The notes beneath the pieces are model-generated. The model was not told the origin of the DNA. It did no database searches and saw only the letters and a list, made by a program, of their open reading frames with translations. The position numbers were made by a program, and so were the translations under genes. A DNA stretch of 64,000 nt, from NCBI GenBank assembly GCA_023974075.1, contig JAMFTG010000111.1, positions 208,501 to 272,500 of the forward strand, given 5' to 3'. This DNA comes from Chaenocephalus aceratus (taxonomy: Eukaryota > Chordata > Actinopteri > Perciformes > Channichthyidae). Within the stretch, counting starts at the first letter, position 1. The number at the start of each line of letters is the position of its first letter. Shown piece by piece: positions 48,150 to 61,774 of the stretch.

Positions 48150-48446
48150 TTGTTTTCCTGAGCCCTTGCCTGTGTGTTTTGCCATAAAGCCTCTCTGATC
48201 CAGTGTTAACTGCCGTCATAAACAAGCACCTGCCAGATGCACCCGCCAGATGAGAGGCTCGGCCCAGAGGACGTCTGTCTGTGAGAGGAATCCATAGCAC
48301 ACGGTGTCCTCTGCTTTTGTCTCAGAAAGTTAAAGCCACGCCAAAAGACAAACACGGCTGACCTTTTTTAAAAGCTCGAGTTTAACTGTGTGCTTTAAAG
48401 CGGCTTTTCCATCTCTGCAAAGACGGACATAAAGGCGGACGAACAT
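48147..48446. other. unique sequence, no gene seen
   Basis: Nothing recognised. Confidence 0.4.
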
Positions 48447-49469
48447 TAGGGCTGCACGATATTGAAAAAAACTGACATTGAGATTTTTTTTTTTCTGCAA
48501 TATATTTTGCGGTTTTTTATATTATATATATTTTATATTTATATTTAACCGGATGAAGGTGCTGTCCTCCTTTGCCTCGCTCACCGGTGTTTTGATGGTC
48601 TGCATGAGAGCCTCGCACGTTTTCCTTTCGTAGCAAGCAGCAAGATAATTGTAACATGACGTGTTTGAGTTAATTCACCGACTTAAGCACCGAGTCTGTT
48701 TTTCAGGTCTCGGGCTCGAACATGACATTCCCAGAACAAATCTTCACTTCTAAAAGGGTTACATTAATAATCTTTTTTCTCAAAGTAATGATAAACCTGT
48801 GAGTTGGATTTAGAAAAGTCAGAATCAATATAGATATTTTTTATTTGAAAGAAAATTCAGATTGAACATAGTAAAAAACTGTAAATTATAGTGTCCGTCC
48901 AAAAAGTATTTTGTACTTATAGTGAAAACTACCCTTGGATGATGGGATGGTAGACTAAAAGCTTTAGGAATCCAAAGTACAACATATAATAAGTGCCCTG
49001 TATCAAGATTGAGTTCTACACACACCAACACATGAATACATAAGGAGTGAGAGTGACGCGTAGCCAAAACCGGAAGTTGCATACACTCTGGTGGCTACCA
49101 TTAGCAGCTAAGTTTTGTGCTCCGATCTTTACATACAAAAGAAAATATGGATTACAAACAATTGCTTCAAAGCCACATATACATTATTAACCTATGGATC
49201 AACCGATTCAACCGCGTTTGTTCTCGTTTTAATGCCATTGAACACGTCTTTTGATCAGATCGACAGCTACGGTGAGACGATCACCCGTAAAAGCTCCGTA
49301 AAGGTACGTGTTGTGATGTCTGTGTTTCGCTTAGTGATGATACTATACTTAAATAATCTGTGGAGTCTCAGCTTTAATCGGTTGTATTGTGCAGTTCCGA
49401 TACGTAATAAGGGTATCTTTATTTTTGAATTATGTGCTAAAGTGCGTTAGCATTTAAAAAAAAAAAAAT

Positions 49470-49772
49470 TAGATGGATAGATGGATGGATGAATGGATGG
49501 ATAGATGGATAGATAGATGGATAGATAGATGGATAGATAGATGGATAGATAGATACATGGACATATAGATAGATGGATAGATAGATATATATATGGACAT
49601 ATAGATAGATGGATATATAGATAGATAGATGGACATATAGATAGATGGATAGATAGATATATATATAGATAGATAGATAGATGGATATATAGATAGATAC
49701 ATGGACATATAGATAGATGGATAGATAGATATATATATAGATGGATAGATAGATGGATAGATAGATAGATAA
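49470..49772. repeat. (GATA/GATG)n array
   Basis: About 300 bp of gatagatggata-type units with acatata and tatatata interruptions. Confidence 0.95.
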
Positions 49773-49774
49773 GC

Positions 49775-49922
49775 CAGCCAAGCCCTCTTTCGGACATGAC
49801 CGATGATTCAAAGATGCAAAAAGGTCAGAACTTCAATTTCCTTTTGCAAATTACAGCCTCTAAACTTCTCACGATCTTAATTTTGGCAGCATCCATGCTC
49901 ACGGCTGGACCGCACTGATCAG
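49775..49922. repeat. 148-bp segment duplicated at 51894-52043
   Basis: cagccaagccctctttcgga, gattcaaagatgcaaaaagg, ttttgcaaattacagcctct and gctcacgg-ggaccgcactg match the distal copy with few changes. Confidence 0.9.
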
Positions 49923-50066
49923 TAAGGGTATCTTTATTTTTGAATTATGTGCTAAAGTGCGTTAGCATTTAAAAAAAATGAATAAAACCGCACGTCCCTG
50001 CGGTGTGAATATCGCGCATGCGCATATCGCGGTTATCGCCATGACACGATATATCGTTCAGCCCTA

Positions 50067-51015
50067 ACGAACACGTAGCCGTGAGCTCCCATGAACTCTG
50101 AGACGTTCTTAAGGTCTAAGCACAGGGAAAGTAAACCTCGGGGCCACTGTCTGAAACCAAAAGGTCAGCACATTCGAATTCAGTGTTTTGTTTTTTGGAA
50201 AGTGTAGCCCATTTCTTGAGGGCAAAACATATGTTACAGCTTTCTGTTAAATGGAACAACTTTGCTGTCGTGTTGCTGCCATGTTCAGACTCTCTCTCAA
50301 GCAGGAAGTTGATGTCAGTAAATTCTCTGATTGCTCCACATTTTTCTCGACTTTGACAGGTCGATATAAAGTCACATGTTGTAGAGCATCATTATATTAA
50401 GCATGTGTTCTCTAGCAGCACAACGCGGACACTGGATGTGGTGCAAGATGTGCGATATGTTAATTCTAACACATCACAATCCATATTGGACTTCCTGTCT
50501 CACTCGTCCACGCTGCAATGGTCATGTGAATGCACTGCATTGGTAACCAGCGTCTTACTAGTACCGCAAACACTGCTTGCCACTTTAATAACTGTCTTTT
50601 CATCTTTTCACTGGAGCACGTATGGCATATGACAGATAAACACTCGTCAACATCAGCGAAGGAAGCTCGGGGAGTGTATCAAAGGCAGCAGACCTTGAGA
50701 TGACCAAGAGATCAACGCCCACGGCTCCTCGTGTTCATCCAGACTAAACACCACCGAGGGCGGAGGAGAGGGAGGAGAACAGAGATGGGAGTGGAGATAC
50801 ACCCAGAGAGGACCTAGAGCTATATACCAGCCTGCTTAAAGCTGTATAGCAAACAGATTGACCATATGAAAGCAGGGACCTTTGGAATGTAAGCCTTTGC
50901 AGACCATTTACATGCACACAAACCTTTGACACACACTACAGGAAAGGAACACGCCTAACACGCATAAAAAGGCCTCTTAAATGCAAGGATTTGTTTTGTA
51001 ATGTCATACTGTATG
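50067..51015. other. unique sequence, no gene seen
   Basis: No exon recognised. Confidence 0.45.
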
Positions 51016-51679
51016 TAAGTAGGTAGGTAGGTAGGTAGGTAGGTAGGTAGATGGATAGAGAGATAGATAGATAGAGAGATAGATATATGGATAGATAGAT
51101 GGATAGAGAGATAGATGGATAGAGAGATAGATATATGGATAGATAGATGGATAGAGAGATAGATGGATAGAGAGATAGATAGATATATGGACATATAGAT
51201 AGATGGATAGAGAGATAGATGGATGGAGAGATAGATGGATAGATAGATATATGGACATATAGATAGATGGATGGATAGATGGATAGATAGATAGATGGAT
51301 GGATAGATAGATAGATATATGGACATATAGATAGATGGATGGATAGATGGATAGATATATGGACATATAGATAGATGGATGGATAGATAGATGGATGGAT
51401 AGATGATGATAGATAGATATATGGACATATAGATAGATGGATGGATAGATGGATAGATAGATATATGGACATATAGATAGATGGATGGATAGATGGATAG
51501 ATAGATGGACATATAGATAGATGGATGGATAGATGGAGAGATAGATAGATGGATAGATAGATAGATGGATGGATAGATGGATAGATAGATATATGGACAT
51601 ATAGATAGATGGATGGATAGATGGATAGATAGATAGATGGATGGATAGATGGATAGATAGATAGATGGATGGATAGATA
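51016..51679. repeat. compound (GTAG)n/(GATA)n/(GATG)n array
   Basis: It starts with eight or so GTAG units, then gatggatagaga, then gatagatatatggacata-type units. Long Tyr-Leu-Ser-Ile frames on the minus strand are artefacts. Confidence 0.95.
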
Positions 51680-52625
51680 CTTGATTGAATCCTTGAGATA
51701 TAAAGACATGCAGAAAGTGCTGGAGGGCCTCAGTGGGAAAACAGACGTAGAACCTGTATATGCAGTAAAGGAAAGTGTATTCTCCCAAGTGCTGTTTGAA
51801 AAGTGTGTAGTAACATACAGTTCTTTTGAAATGGTTCAAAGTAAAGCTAGTGTGCATTGCCCAGACTTATTTTAGAAAATGTGAGAAATGTGACAGCCAA
51901 GCCCTCTTTCGGACATGAGCGAGGATTCAAAGATGCAAAAAGGTCAGAAACTTTCAATTTCCTTTTGCAAATTACAGCCTCTAAACTTCTCACGGTCTTA
52001 ATTCTGGCAGCATCCATGCTCACGGCCGGACCGCACTGATCAGATTAGTGCTGGCAGTGATGGAGATGGGCTGAACACGGAGGAGGAGTTCAGCTCTGAA
52101 TCAAAGCCGCGCCAACGGACAGATTCTCCCTCAACGTGACAATCAAGACATGGAAACAGGAAGTGGAGCTACCTGGAGTGATACACTTCATGTTCTGTAG
52201 CCTTTTGGTCTCCTCTACTAAAGTACACTCAATGGTTTTCTCCCTTACTTTAAGCACAAGCTCCCTTCCCAACATGCAAAGGTAGTGGCTCCAAAAACTA
52301 TAAACAACCCAACGTGTTGGACAAACCCTGTTAATACAAAATAACTATGATACATAATACGTTTCCAAGTTTCCACTATTCCATCCATCACATGTGGGGT
52401 TTAACGAGGATGTCAGTTTATTCAAAATGTTCTTTGGACTGCTGTGTATTTTATAATTAAGCACAAGCTCCCTTCCCAACATGCAACGGTAGTGCCTCCT
52501 AAAACCTATGAGCAACCGAGCGTTGACAGATGAAGATGACAAATGTTTCACTATTATTTATCAAATGTGGGGTTTACTGTAATAAGGGCATTTTTCTGAA
52601 AAAGACTGGACAAGAGTTTTTGATT
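51680..52625. repeat. low-copy sequence with two internal duplications
   Basis: 51894-52043 matches 49775-49922. A separate duplication of about 208 bp repeats ttaagcacaagctcccttcc + caacatgcaa-ggtagtg at 52251 and 52459, with cacatgtggggttta also shared. No exon recognised. Confidence 0.8.
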
Positions 52626-52680
52626 TTGGGTACTTGCAAGAAAGGCAAGGCAAGGCAAGTTTATGTATATAGCACCTTTC
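52626..52680 (-). mobile_element. LINE-like tail, reverse complement of 32140-32245 type
   Basis: ggcaaggcaaggcaagttta then tgtatatagcacctttcaac. The MITE copy 3 is inserted at its edge. Confidence 0.55.
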
Positions 52681-52688
52681 AACACAAG

Positions 52689-53138
52689 AGGCGCATTCAC
52701 ACCGCAGTACTTTTCCCACAGATACAGATTGCGTTCACACCGGAATAAATTCCCCGAGGGAGGATTAGGCAAATGAAGCCACTGACGTCACTTCTTCTTC
52801 TTCTGCTTTGGGTTTACTGGCAGGCCGCAACCCACTTCACGGCGTATACTGCCACCCGGAGTCCCCGGCCGGAAGTCACCGGAGTTGGGAAGGCTTCAGT
52901 AGAAGCTGCTGGGACTCCCAGCAGCTTCGACTGAAGCCTTCCGAGTAAATCGCCAGAACGCCGACACCTCCTCATCTCCACCGCTCCCATGTTTTATTTT
53001 GTGTTGCCATAAGTTAGTCTCTCTGCGTTTCTGCGCTGGGCTAATGCTAATGCTAATAATGCTAATGCTAATGCGAGGATAATAAAATGGCGGCTTCACA
53101 AAACCTTTTGGGAGTTTTACGGGGCGTGGTTTGCAACC
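52689..53138. mobile_element. MITE, copy 3 of the GGCGCGTTCACACC family, 3'-truncated
   Basis: The left end is aggcgcattcacaccgcagt; the match to copies 1 and 2 stops at ggcgtggtttgcaaccca. It has the palindrome (52890-52940, one mismatch) and a short CTT run. Confidence 0.8.
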
Positions 53139-53516
53139 CACGGATGGATTTACTCACTGTTTTGTTTCCATGAATGTTTGTTTGGCATCATTCTTTTAGA
53201 ACTGAAGCGTTACGTTTTTCCACTTCAATGATTCCTGATTCGCCATAGTGTCATGTTTCCAGTGGCTTCTAGTAACCTAACATTTGTATTTTAGATATAT
53301 TGCACAGTACAATGACAACCGACACATGAAAATATACGATATACTCTTTATAGTTTCAGTTATCCAAGAGCTCCCTCTCTCTGAGCTGATGGGCGAACGG
53401 ACTGTCAGAGTTTCCGTCAGGTTTTCTTCTGCAGTAATTCCATGTTATTTCAGTGACAGTGAGAGCATGGCGTGACGGGAGAAGGACACGTCTGCCAGTG
53501 TGAGAGCACCCCCCAT
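53139..53516. other. unique sequence, no gene seen
   Basis: Nothing recognised. Confidence 0.4.
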
Positions 53517-53726
53517 ATGCACACACAATACACACACTATACACACACACGACCACGCACAATACACACACGACCACACACAATACACACACGACCACAC
53601 ACAATACACACACACAACCACACACAATACACACACACACACGACCACACACAATACACACACACAACCACACACAATACACACACACACGACCACACAC
53701 AATACACACACACAACCACACACATG
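53517..53726. repeat. CA-rich minisatellite with CGACCA / CAACCA / AATA interruptions
   Basis: Repeats of cacgaccacacacaatacac about 20-26 bp long. Confidence 0.85.
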
Positions 53727-53799
53727 CAGCTGTCACATGCGCACAATAGAACAATAAACATGCGTGCACCCACAGCATGACTTATCCTGGGGGGCGCAG

Positions 53800-53875
53800 A
53801 GTTGATGGATCTTTTGAATTGATGCAGCTTTGTCAACGTTACCATGACAATAAAGTGCTTTAGTTAGTTAATGTA
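53800..53875 (+). mobile_element. LINE-like 3' tail remnant
   Basis: gatgcagctttgtcaacg then taccatgacaataaagtgct. Confidence 0.45.
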
Positions 53876-53939
53876 ATCTGATCCAAAGTGCACACGGCTC
53901 TGGTGCTTTAAGGACACCATTTACAGTTAAGGAGAGGTG

Positions 53940-54870
53940 GGAGAAGTACTCAGATCTTGTACTTGAGTTAAAGTAGAAGTACTCAGATCTTGTACTTGAG
54001 TAAAAGTAGAAGTACTCAGATCTTGTACTTGAGTAAAAGTAGAAGTACTCAGATCTTGTACTTGAGTAAAAGTAGAAGTACTCAGTCTTTATTGAGTAAA
54101 AGTAGAAGTACTCAGATCTTGTACTTGAGTTAAAGTAGAAGTACTCAGATCTTGTACTTGAGTAAAAGTAGAAGTATTCAGATCTTGTTCTTGAGTAAAA
54201 GTAGAAGTATTCAGATATTGTACTTGAGTTAAAGTAGAAGTACTCAGATATTGTACTTGAGTTAAAGTAGAAGTACTCAGATATTGTACTTGAGTTAAAG
54301 TAGAAGTACTCAGATCTTGTACTTGAGTTAAAGTAGAAATACTCAGATCTTGTACTTAGTAAAAGTAGAAGTACTCAGATCTTGTTCTTGAGTAAAAGTA
54401 GAAGTACTCAGATCTTGTACTTGAGTTAAAGTAGAAGTACTCAGATCTTGTACGTGAGTTAAAGTAGAAGTACTCATATATTTGTACTTGAGTAAAAGTA
54501 GAAGTACTCAGATCTTGTACTTGAGTAGAAGTAAGAAGTACTCAGATATTGTACTTGAGTAAAAGTAGAAGTACTCAGATCTTGTACTTGAGTAGAAGTA
54601 GAAGTACTCAGATCTTGTACTTGAGTAAAAGTAGAAGTACTCAGATCTTGTACTTGAGTCAAAGTAGAAGTACTCAGATATTGTACTTGAGTAAAAGTAG
54701 AAGTACTCAGATCATGTACTTGAGTAAAAGTAGAAGTACTCAGATCTTGTACTTGAGTAGAAGTAGAAGTACTCAGATCTTGTACTTGAGTAAACGTAGA
54801 AGTACTCAGATCTTGTACTTGAGTAGAAGTAGAAGTACTCAGATCTTGTACTTGAGTAAAAGTAGAAGTA
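53940..54870. repeat. 33-bp minisatellite, about 28 copies
   Basis: Unit tacttgagtaaaagtagaag + tactcagatcttg. Variants are gagttaaag, gagtagaag, cagatatt and tgttcttg. Confidence 0.95.
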
Positions 54871-55057
54871 CCAGAGTGTAGGAATACTCTGTTACAGTAA
54901 AAGTCCTGTATTCAAAATGTTCCTCAAGTGAAAGTAGAAAAGTATTCTCATCTAAATATAGTGAAAGACAGTGAAAGTAGTCGTTGTGCAGATTGGTCCA
55001 TTTCAGAATAATATATATATATGTTTTATAATGATTGATCATGAAAGTGTTCTCAAA

Positions 55058-55353
55058 GCTGGTGAAGGTGCAGCTAGTCTGAAGTACTTTGTAGACTGCA
55101 GGGTAGCTGGTGAAGGTGCAGCTAGTCTGAAGTACTTTGTAGACTGCAGGGTAGCTGGTGAAGGTGCAGCTAGTCTGAAGTACTTTGTAGACTGCAGGGT
55201 AGCTGGTGGAGGTGCAGCTAGTCTGAAGTACTTTGTAGACTGCAGGGTAGCTGGTGAAGGTGCAGCTAGTCTGAAGTACTTTGTAGACTGCAGGGTAGCT
55301 GGTGAAGGTGCAGCTAGTCTGAAGTACTTTGTAGACTGCAGGGTAGCTGGTGG
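55058..55353. repeat. 48-bp minisatellite, about 6 copies
   Basis: Unit agctggtgaaggtgcagcta + gtctgaagtactttgtagac + tgcagggt. The copies are nearly identical. The period of 48 keeps a 136-codon frame open without implying a protein. Confidence 0.95.
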
Positions 55354-55662
55354 ATTTACTCCAGGAGGAACTAAAGTCTGATTCAACACTTGATTAGATT
55401 TCACATCATTCATCCAGATCTGTGAAGTAACTAAAGGGATTAAATACATGTAGTGGAGTAGAAGTACAAATTAGTATAACATGGAAATACTCAAGTAAAG
55501 TACAAGTAATTCAAAATTGTACTTGAGTGAATGTACTTAGTTACTGTACACCACTGCAGTTAAACTCTATCCTGTTGCATCCTGTGTGCCATGTTGATGA
55601 AACATTAACAACCATTTATGAGCCTTTGAAAAGCGAGTCACGGCTTATTCAGAGCAGAACGC

Positions 55663-56283
<621 letters not shown>

Positions 56284-58303
56284 CAGAGATGGCTGCAGTA
56301 CACACATCCTTTACTCAAGTAGAAGTACAGATACTCGTGTTTAAAAATACTCTGGTAAAAGTAGAAGTACTGACTAAACTTCTTTACTCAAGTAAAAGTA
56401 AAGAGGCTTTGAAATGTTTGAAAGTACAGGTATTTGGGTTCAAAGTGTAAGAAGTAGAAAGTACAGGTATTTGAGTTCAACATGTTAGAAGTAGAAAGTA
56501 CAGGTATTTGAGTTCAACATGTAAGAAGTAGAAAGTACAGGTATTTGAGTTCAACATGTAAGAAGTAGAAAGTACAGGTATTTGGGTTCAACATGTAAGA
56601 AGTAGAAAGTACAGGTTATTGAGTTCAACATGTAAGAAGTAGAAAGTACAGGTATTTGAGTTCAACATGAGAGAAGTAGAAGTACAGGTATTTGAGTTTC
56701 AACATGTAAGAAGTAGAAAGTACAGGTATTTGAGTTCAACATGTGAGAAGTAGAAAGTACAGGTATTTGAGTTCAACATGTGAGAAGTAGAAAGTACAGG
56801 TATTTGGGTTCAACATGTAAGAAGTAGAAAGTACAGGTATTTGAGTTCAACATGTAAGAAGTAGAAAGTACAGGTATTTGAGTTCAACATGAGAGAAGTA
56901 GAAAGTTCAGGTATTTGGGTTCAAAGTGTAAGAAGTAGAAAGTACAGGTATTTGAGTTCAACATGTAAGAAGTAGAAAGTTCAGGTATTTGGGTTCAAAG
57001 TGTAAGAAGTAGAAAGTACAGGTATTTGAGTTCAACATGTTAGAAGTAGAAAGTACAGGTATTGAGTTCAACATGTAAGAAGTAGAAAGTACAGGTATTT
57101 GAGTTCAACATGTAAGAAGTAGAAAGTACAGGTATTTGGGTTCAACATGTAAGAAGTAGAAAGTACAGGTATTTGAGTTCAACATGTAAGAAGTAGAAAG
57201 TACAGGTATTTGAGTTCAACATGAGAGAAGTAGAAAGTACAGGTATTTGAGTTCAACATGTAAGAAGTAGAAAGTACAGGTATTTGAGTTCAACATGTGA
57301 GAAGTAGAAAGTACAGGTATTTGAGTTCAACATGTGAGAAGTAGAAAGTACAGGTATTTGGGTTCAACATGTAAGAAGTAGAAAGTACAGGTATTTGAGT
57401 TCAACATGTAAGAAGTAGAAAGTACAGGTATTTGAGTTCAACATGAGAGAAGTAGAAAGTACAGGTATTTGGGTTCAACATGTAAGAAGTAGAAAGTACA
57501 GGTATTTGAGTTCAACATGTGAGAAGTAGAAAGTACAGGTATTTGGGTTCAACATGTGAGAAGTAGAAAGTACAGGTATTTGAGTTCAACATGTAAGAAG
57601 TAGAAAGTACAGGTATTTGAGTTCAACATGTGAGAAGTAGAAAGTACAGGTATTTGAGTTCAACATGTAAGAAGTAGAAAGTACAGGTATTTGTGTTCAA
57701 CATGTGAGAAGTAGAAAGTACAGGTATTTGAGTTCAACATGTGAGAAGTAGAAAGTACAGGTATTTGAGTTCAACATGTAAGAAGTAGAAAGTACAGGTA
57801 TTTGTGTTCAACATGTAAGAAGTAGAAAGTACAGGTATTTGTGTCAACATGTGAGAAGTAGAAAGTACAGGTATTTGAGTTCAACATGAGAGAAGTAGAA
57901 AGTACAGGTATTTGAGTTCAACATGTGAGAAGTAGAAAGTACAGGTATTTGAGTTCAACATGTAAGAAGTAGAAAGTACAGGTATTTGAGTTCAACATGA
58001 GAGAAGTAGAAAGTACAGGTATTTGAGTTCAACATGTGAGAAGTAGAAAGTACAGGTATTTGAGTTCAACATGAGAGAAGTAGAAAGTACAGGTATTTGA
58101 GTTCAACATGAGAGAAGTAGAAAGTACAGGTATTTGAGTTCAACATGAGAGAAGTAGAAAGTACAGGTATTTGAGTTCAAAATGTAAGAAGTCAAAGTAA
58201 AAAGTCATCAGAAAAACAAGAAGTGGAGTAAAGTACTGATAACAGAAATATGTACTTAAGTGCAGTAACGAAGTATTTGTACTCCACTACTTCCCACCCC
58301 TGA
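56284..58303 (+). mobile_element. second, related 'AAGTAGAAGTAC' element, mostly array
   Basis: The left part has tttactcaagtagaagtaca and actctggtaaaagtagaagt. The right part has agtggagtaaagtactgata, acttaagtgcagtaacgaag and tttgtactccactacttccc + acccctg. Almost all of the interior is the 37-bp array. Confidence 0.65.
56421..58193. repeat. 37-bp minisatellite, about 48 copies
   Basis: Unit agaagtagaaagtacaggta + tttgagttcaacatgta. Variants are catgtg, catgaga, ggttcaaagtgta and tttgtgttc, plus 1-bp indels. Confidence 0.95.
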
Positions 58304-58650
58304 GACACAGTTTACTCCCGTGAATAACCTGTATCTTGTCCCTCAGCGTCACAGTGTCCGAGAGGAGACAGAGAAAGGGAGACGGAGAGGACCGAGTTCT
58401 GGTTTCACGTTGTCTTCTGGTCTAAGTATCCTCCTGGCAGCAGCACTGCATCATTACGGCTGAGGATGCCAGCACAGACTTCGAAGAGACGACTGGTAAT
58501 TGGGCTGCTTATCAACGCCCAATGTCACGTCAAGGTACTACCAAGCTCAACAAAGACGCTAACATTCAGTAGCTGTGTGAAATAATCATTTTAATTGCAA
58601 ACAAGGTGAAGGTAGAATTGTTTTAGCAGTCATTCATTTTTAAGTATTTA

Positions 58651-58950
58651 CTAGAATAGGCGGATGTGGCTGACGAAGTTCATTCCGAGGCCGAAGAGAA
58701 CGTAATAAACACGTCCTGTTTCTGTCATGCTTACAATAAATAGAGAATACATGAAATACGGTTCCTCTGCTACGAACACATACAAAGTATAATCACGCCT
58801 AATCAACAGTGGGAAGGAGAACTCAAGTGACTCTCCGGAGACTTTGAGGCGATAAGTGTCGTGTTGACCGCAATCAGAAGCTCCGTTATAGATGTTCACA
58901 CCAATCATGTCCTGCTCGCCCTCTGCGTTACGGTAAGAGCAATATGACGG
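58651..58950 (-). CDS. unidentified minus-strand ORF or exon candidate
   Basis: An open frame on the minus strand runs from just after TAG at 58951-58953 to TAG at 58651-58653. It has mixed, non-repetitive codon use, unlike most open frames here. It starts PSYCSYRNAEGEQDMIGV, contains YRLKVSGESLEFSF and TLYVFVAEEP, and has a hydrophobic stretch (YFMYSLFIVSM) and another (YYVLFGLGMNF). Possible splice signals are an AG at the upstream stop (gtgtag) or aacgcag before AGGGCGAG, and a GTAAGC donor at 58729-58734 (minus), which would end the exon at 58735. It is on the nrg3 strand but matches no part of NRG3 I know. It could be an exon of a nested gene, an unusual transposon frame, or chance. Confidence 0.25.
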   Translation of the reverse strand, partial: PSYCSYRNAEGEQDMIGVNIYNGASDCGQHDTYRLKVSGESLEFSFPLLIRRDYTLYVFVAEEPYFMYSLFIVSMTETGRVYYVLFGLGMNFVSHIRLF

Positions 58951-59359
58951 CTACACGAGTCCACTTTACACCTGCAGCTATTCCTAGAAAACAGCGTCTT
59001 TCTCTCTTACCTGGGAAACACTACCAACCTGTGTCCTTTCTTTATAATTATATATCTTGATTCCGACTTTGTTGTCATCTTAAAGGTTTTTTTTCCTCTG
59101 CTCTGTCGAAATCAACCCATAGCTTGGAAAGGTCAATTGTCCCTCGCAGCCCTACCGGGGATTACGTAACAAATCCCAAATGCTATTTATATACAGTACA
59201 ATTAACTCAAACATCACACCGCAGGATTATAATCTATAGTTACATGCTCCGAAGCGCCTCGCTGTCTCCAGAGTAATTAGGTGGCAGAGCTTTTGCACAC
59301 TGCCTCAAATCCAGTTTTACAGCTGTTTTAGCTCCCAGTATAAGCAACTGCTTTCACAA
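58951..59359. other. unique sequence, no gene seen
   Basis: Nothing recognised. Confidence 0.4.
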
Positions 59360-60185
59360 GGAGAGGACTCTTTAAAGTAGAGACACTGAGTACTGATATA
59401 CACCTGGACATCAGCAGGAGAGGACTCTTTAAAGTAGAGACATTACATACTGATATACACCTGCACATGAGCAGGAGAGGACTCTTTAAAGTAGAGACAC
59501 TACATACTGATATGCACCTGAACATCAGCAGGAGAGGACTCTTTAAAGTAGAGACACTACATACTGATACACACCTGAACATCAGCGGGAGAGGACTCTT
59601 TAAAGTAGAGACACTACATACTGATATACACCTGAATATCAGCAGGAGAGGACTCTTTAAAGTAGAGACACTGAGTACTGATATACAGATGAACATCAGG
59701 AGGAGAGGACTCTTTAAAGTAGAGACACTGAGTACTGATATACACCTGGACATCAGCAGGAGAGGACTCTTTAAAGTAGAGACACTGAGTACTGATATAC
59801 ACCTGAACATCAGGAGGAGAGGACTCTTTAAAGTAGAGACACTGAGTACTGATATACACCTGGACATCAGCAGGAGAGGACTCTTTAAAGTAGAGACACT
59901 ACATACTGATATACACCTGAACATCAGCAGGAGAGGACTCTTTAAAGTAGAGACACTACATACTGATATACACCTGAACATCAGCAGGAGAGGACTCTTT
60001 AAAGTAGAGACACTACATACTGATATACACCTGAACATCAGCAGGAGAGGACTCTTTAAAGTAGAGACACTACATACTGATATACACCTGAACATCAGCA
60101 GGAGAGGACTCTTTAAAGTAGAGACACTACATACTGATACACACCTGAACATCAGCAGGAGAGGACTCTTTAAAGTAGAGTCACT
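59360..60185 (-). repeat. 57-bp minisatellite, array D (about 14-15 copies)
   Basis: Same unit as arrays A-C, in array C orientation. From about 59660 to 59880, cacctggacatcagcagg units alternate with atgaacatcaggagg or cctgaacatcaggagg units, all with the variant ctgagtactgatatac, a 114-bp higher-order pattern. Confidence 0.95.
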
Positions 60186-60788
<603 letters not shown>

Positions 60789-60885
60789 GCTTTGAAATAA
60801 CCTCCACAGCTAATGATCTGCCGTGACCTCAGCCATCTTTAATTGAATAATAAATGAGCAGATCTTATCCTGGGCTCATCTCCAC

Positions 60886-61133
<248 letters not shown>

Positions 61134-61766
61134 CCAAGGTCGTACATGCAGAGTGTAATCTATATATTGCATAACGTGCCACACAAATATGGACTCAACG
61201 ATTTGCCGATCAATATATTTCATATTAGCTCTGCATTCAAAAGGTTGTGTGTAATGTTAAAGGTGTTGCTCACATTCATATCGCAACAGACAATTATCCT
61301 TCGACTTTGAAAGTTCAAGCAGCTCCCCTAAGCCTCTCAGAGCTGTTTCGGCTTGTTTTGGTACAAAAACAACCTCATTTGGGAACAAAGTGAAGGTTAT
61401 CTTATTCAACGCAAACAAACCGGCTTTACAGGAACATAGTTTACTATCAGATCGTTGTTTAAACATCGTGGTCCATAATTCAGAAGGCAATGACATCTAA
61501 GGACGTTTTTCTGAGAGGTCTTTATAGCTCAGAATGTTCGGACCCTAATGGCTAAATAGACTCGTGGAAACCAATCCCAAGACGTGGTTCATTCATTGTT
61601 TTTTTAAATGCCAGAGTTCTTTCAAGAGGGATGACTTCGTCTGCAATTCAAGCCGCTTTTAGCTCGTTGTTTTGGTTTGATTAGGTATGAAATAACTAAC
61701 CTGTTAATGCTACTGTTATGCTGTGTTGGTTATTCTCGCGTCCAGGTAAGAAGTTTAAAAAGGAGA
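61134..61766. other. unique sequence, no gene seen
   Basis: A minus-strand open frame at 61257-61496 is not recognised. Confidence 0.4.
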
Positions 61767-61774
61767 CTAAATGG

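Larger units (their letters stand above)
49408..49979. repeat. direct repeats bracketing the inserted block in the hAT
   Basis: taagggtatctttatttttg, aattatgtgctaaagtgcg and ttagcatttaaaaaaa appear at 49408-49461 and again at 49923-49976. Between them are the GATA array and the shared 148-bp segment. Confidence 0.9.
48447..50066. mobile_element. hAT-like element with TAGGGCTGCACGATAT ends
   Basis: It starts TAGGGCTGCACGATAT and ends ATATATCGTTCAGCCCTA, flanked by acgaacat (48439-48446) and acgaacac (50067-50074), a one-mismatch 8-bp duplication. The 1620 bp include a GATA array and a segment shared with 51894-52043, both inside a local duplication. No transposase frame. Confidence 0.85.
53936..55557 (+). 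mobile_element. teleost 'AAAGTAGAAGTAC' dispersed element with two amplified segments
   Basis: After the arrays it continues gtaggaatactctgttacag, taaaagtcctgtattcaa, gtggagtagaagtacaaatt and tacttagttactgtacacca + ctgcag at the right end. The left end is not intact. Segments at 53940-54870 (33 bp) and 55058-55353 (48 bp) have become tandem arrays. Confidence 0.65.

Noticed and set aside
50936..51857. Tyr-Leu-Ser-Ile rich minus-strand frames up to 300 codons
   Set aside because: Translation of the GATA-type array.
54971..55381. 136-codon frame with 16-residue repeats
   Set aside because: 48-bp array read in frame; the repeat lies in a non-coding dispersed element.
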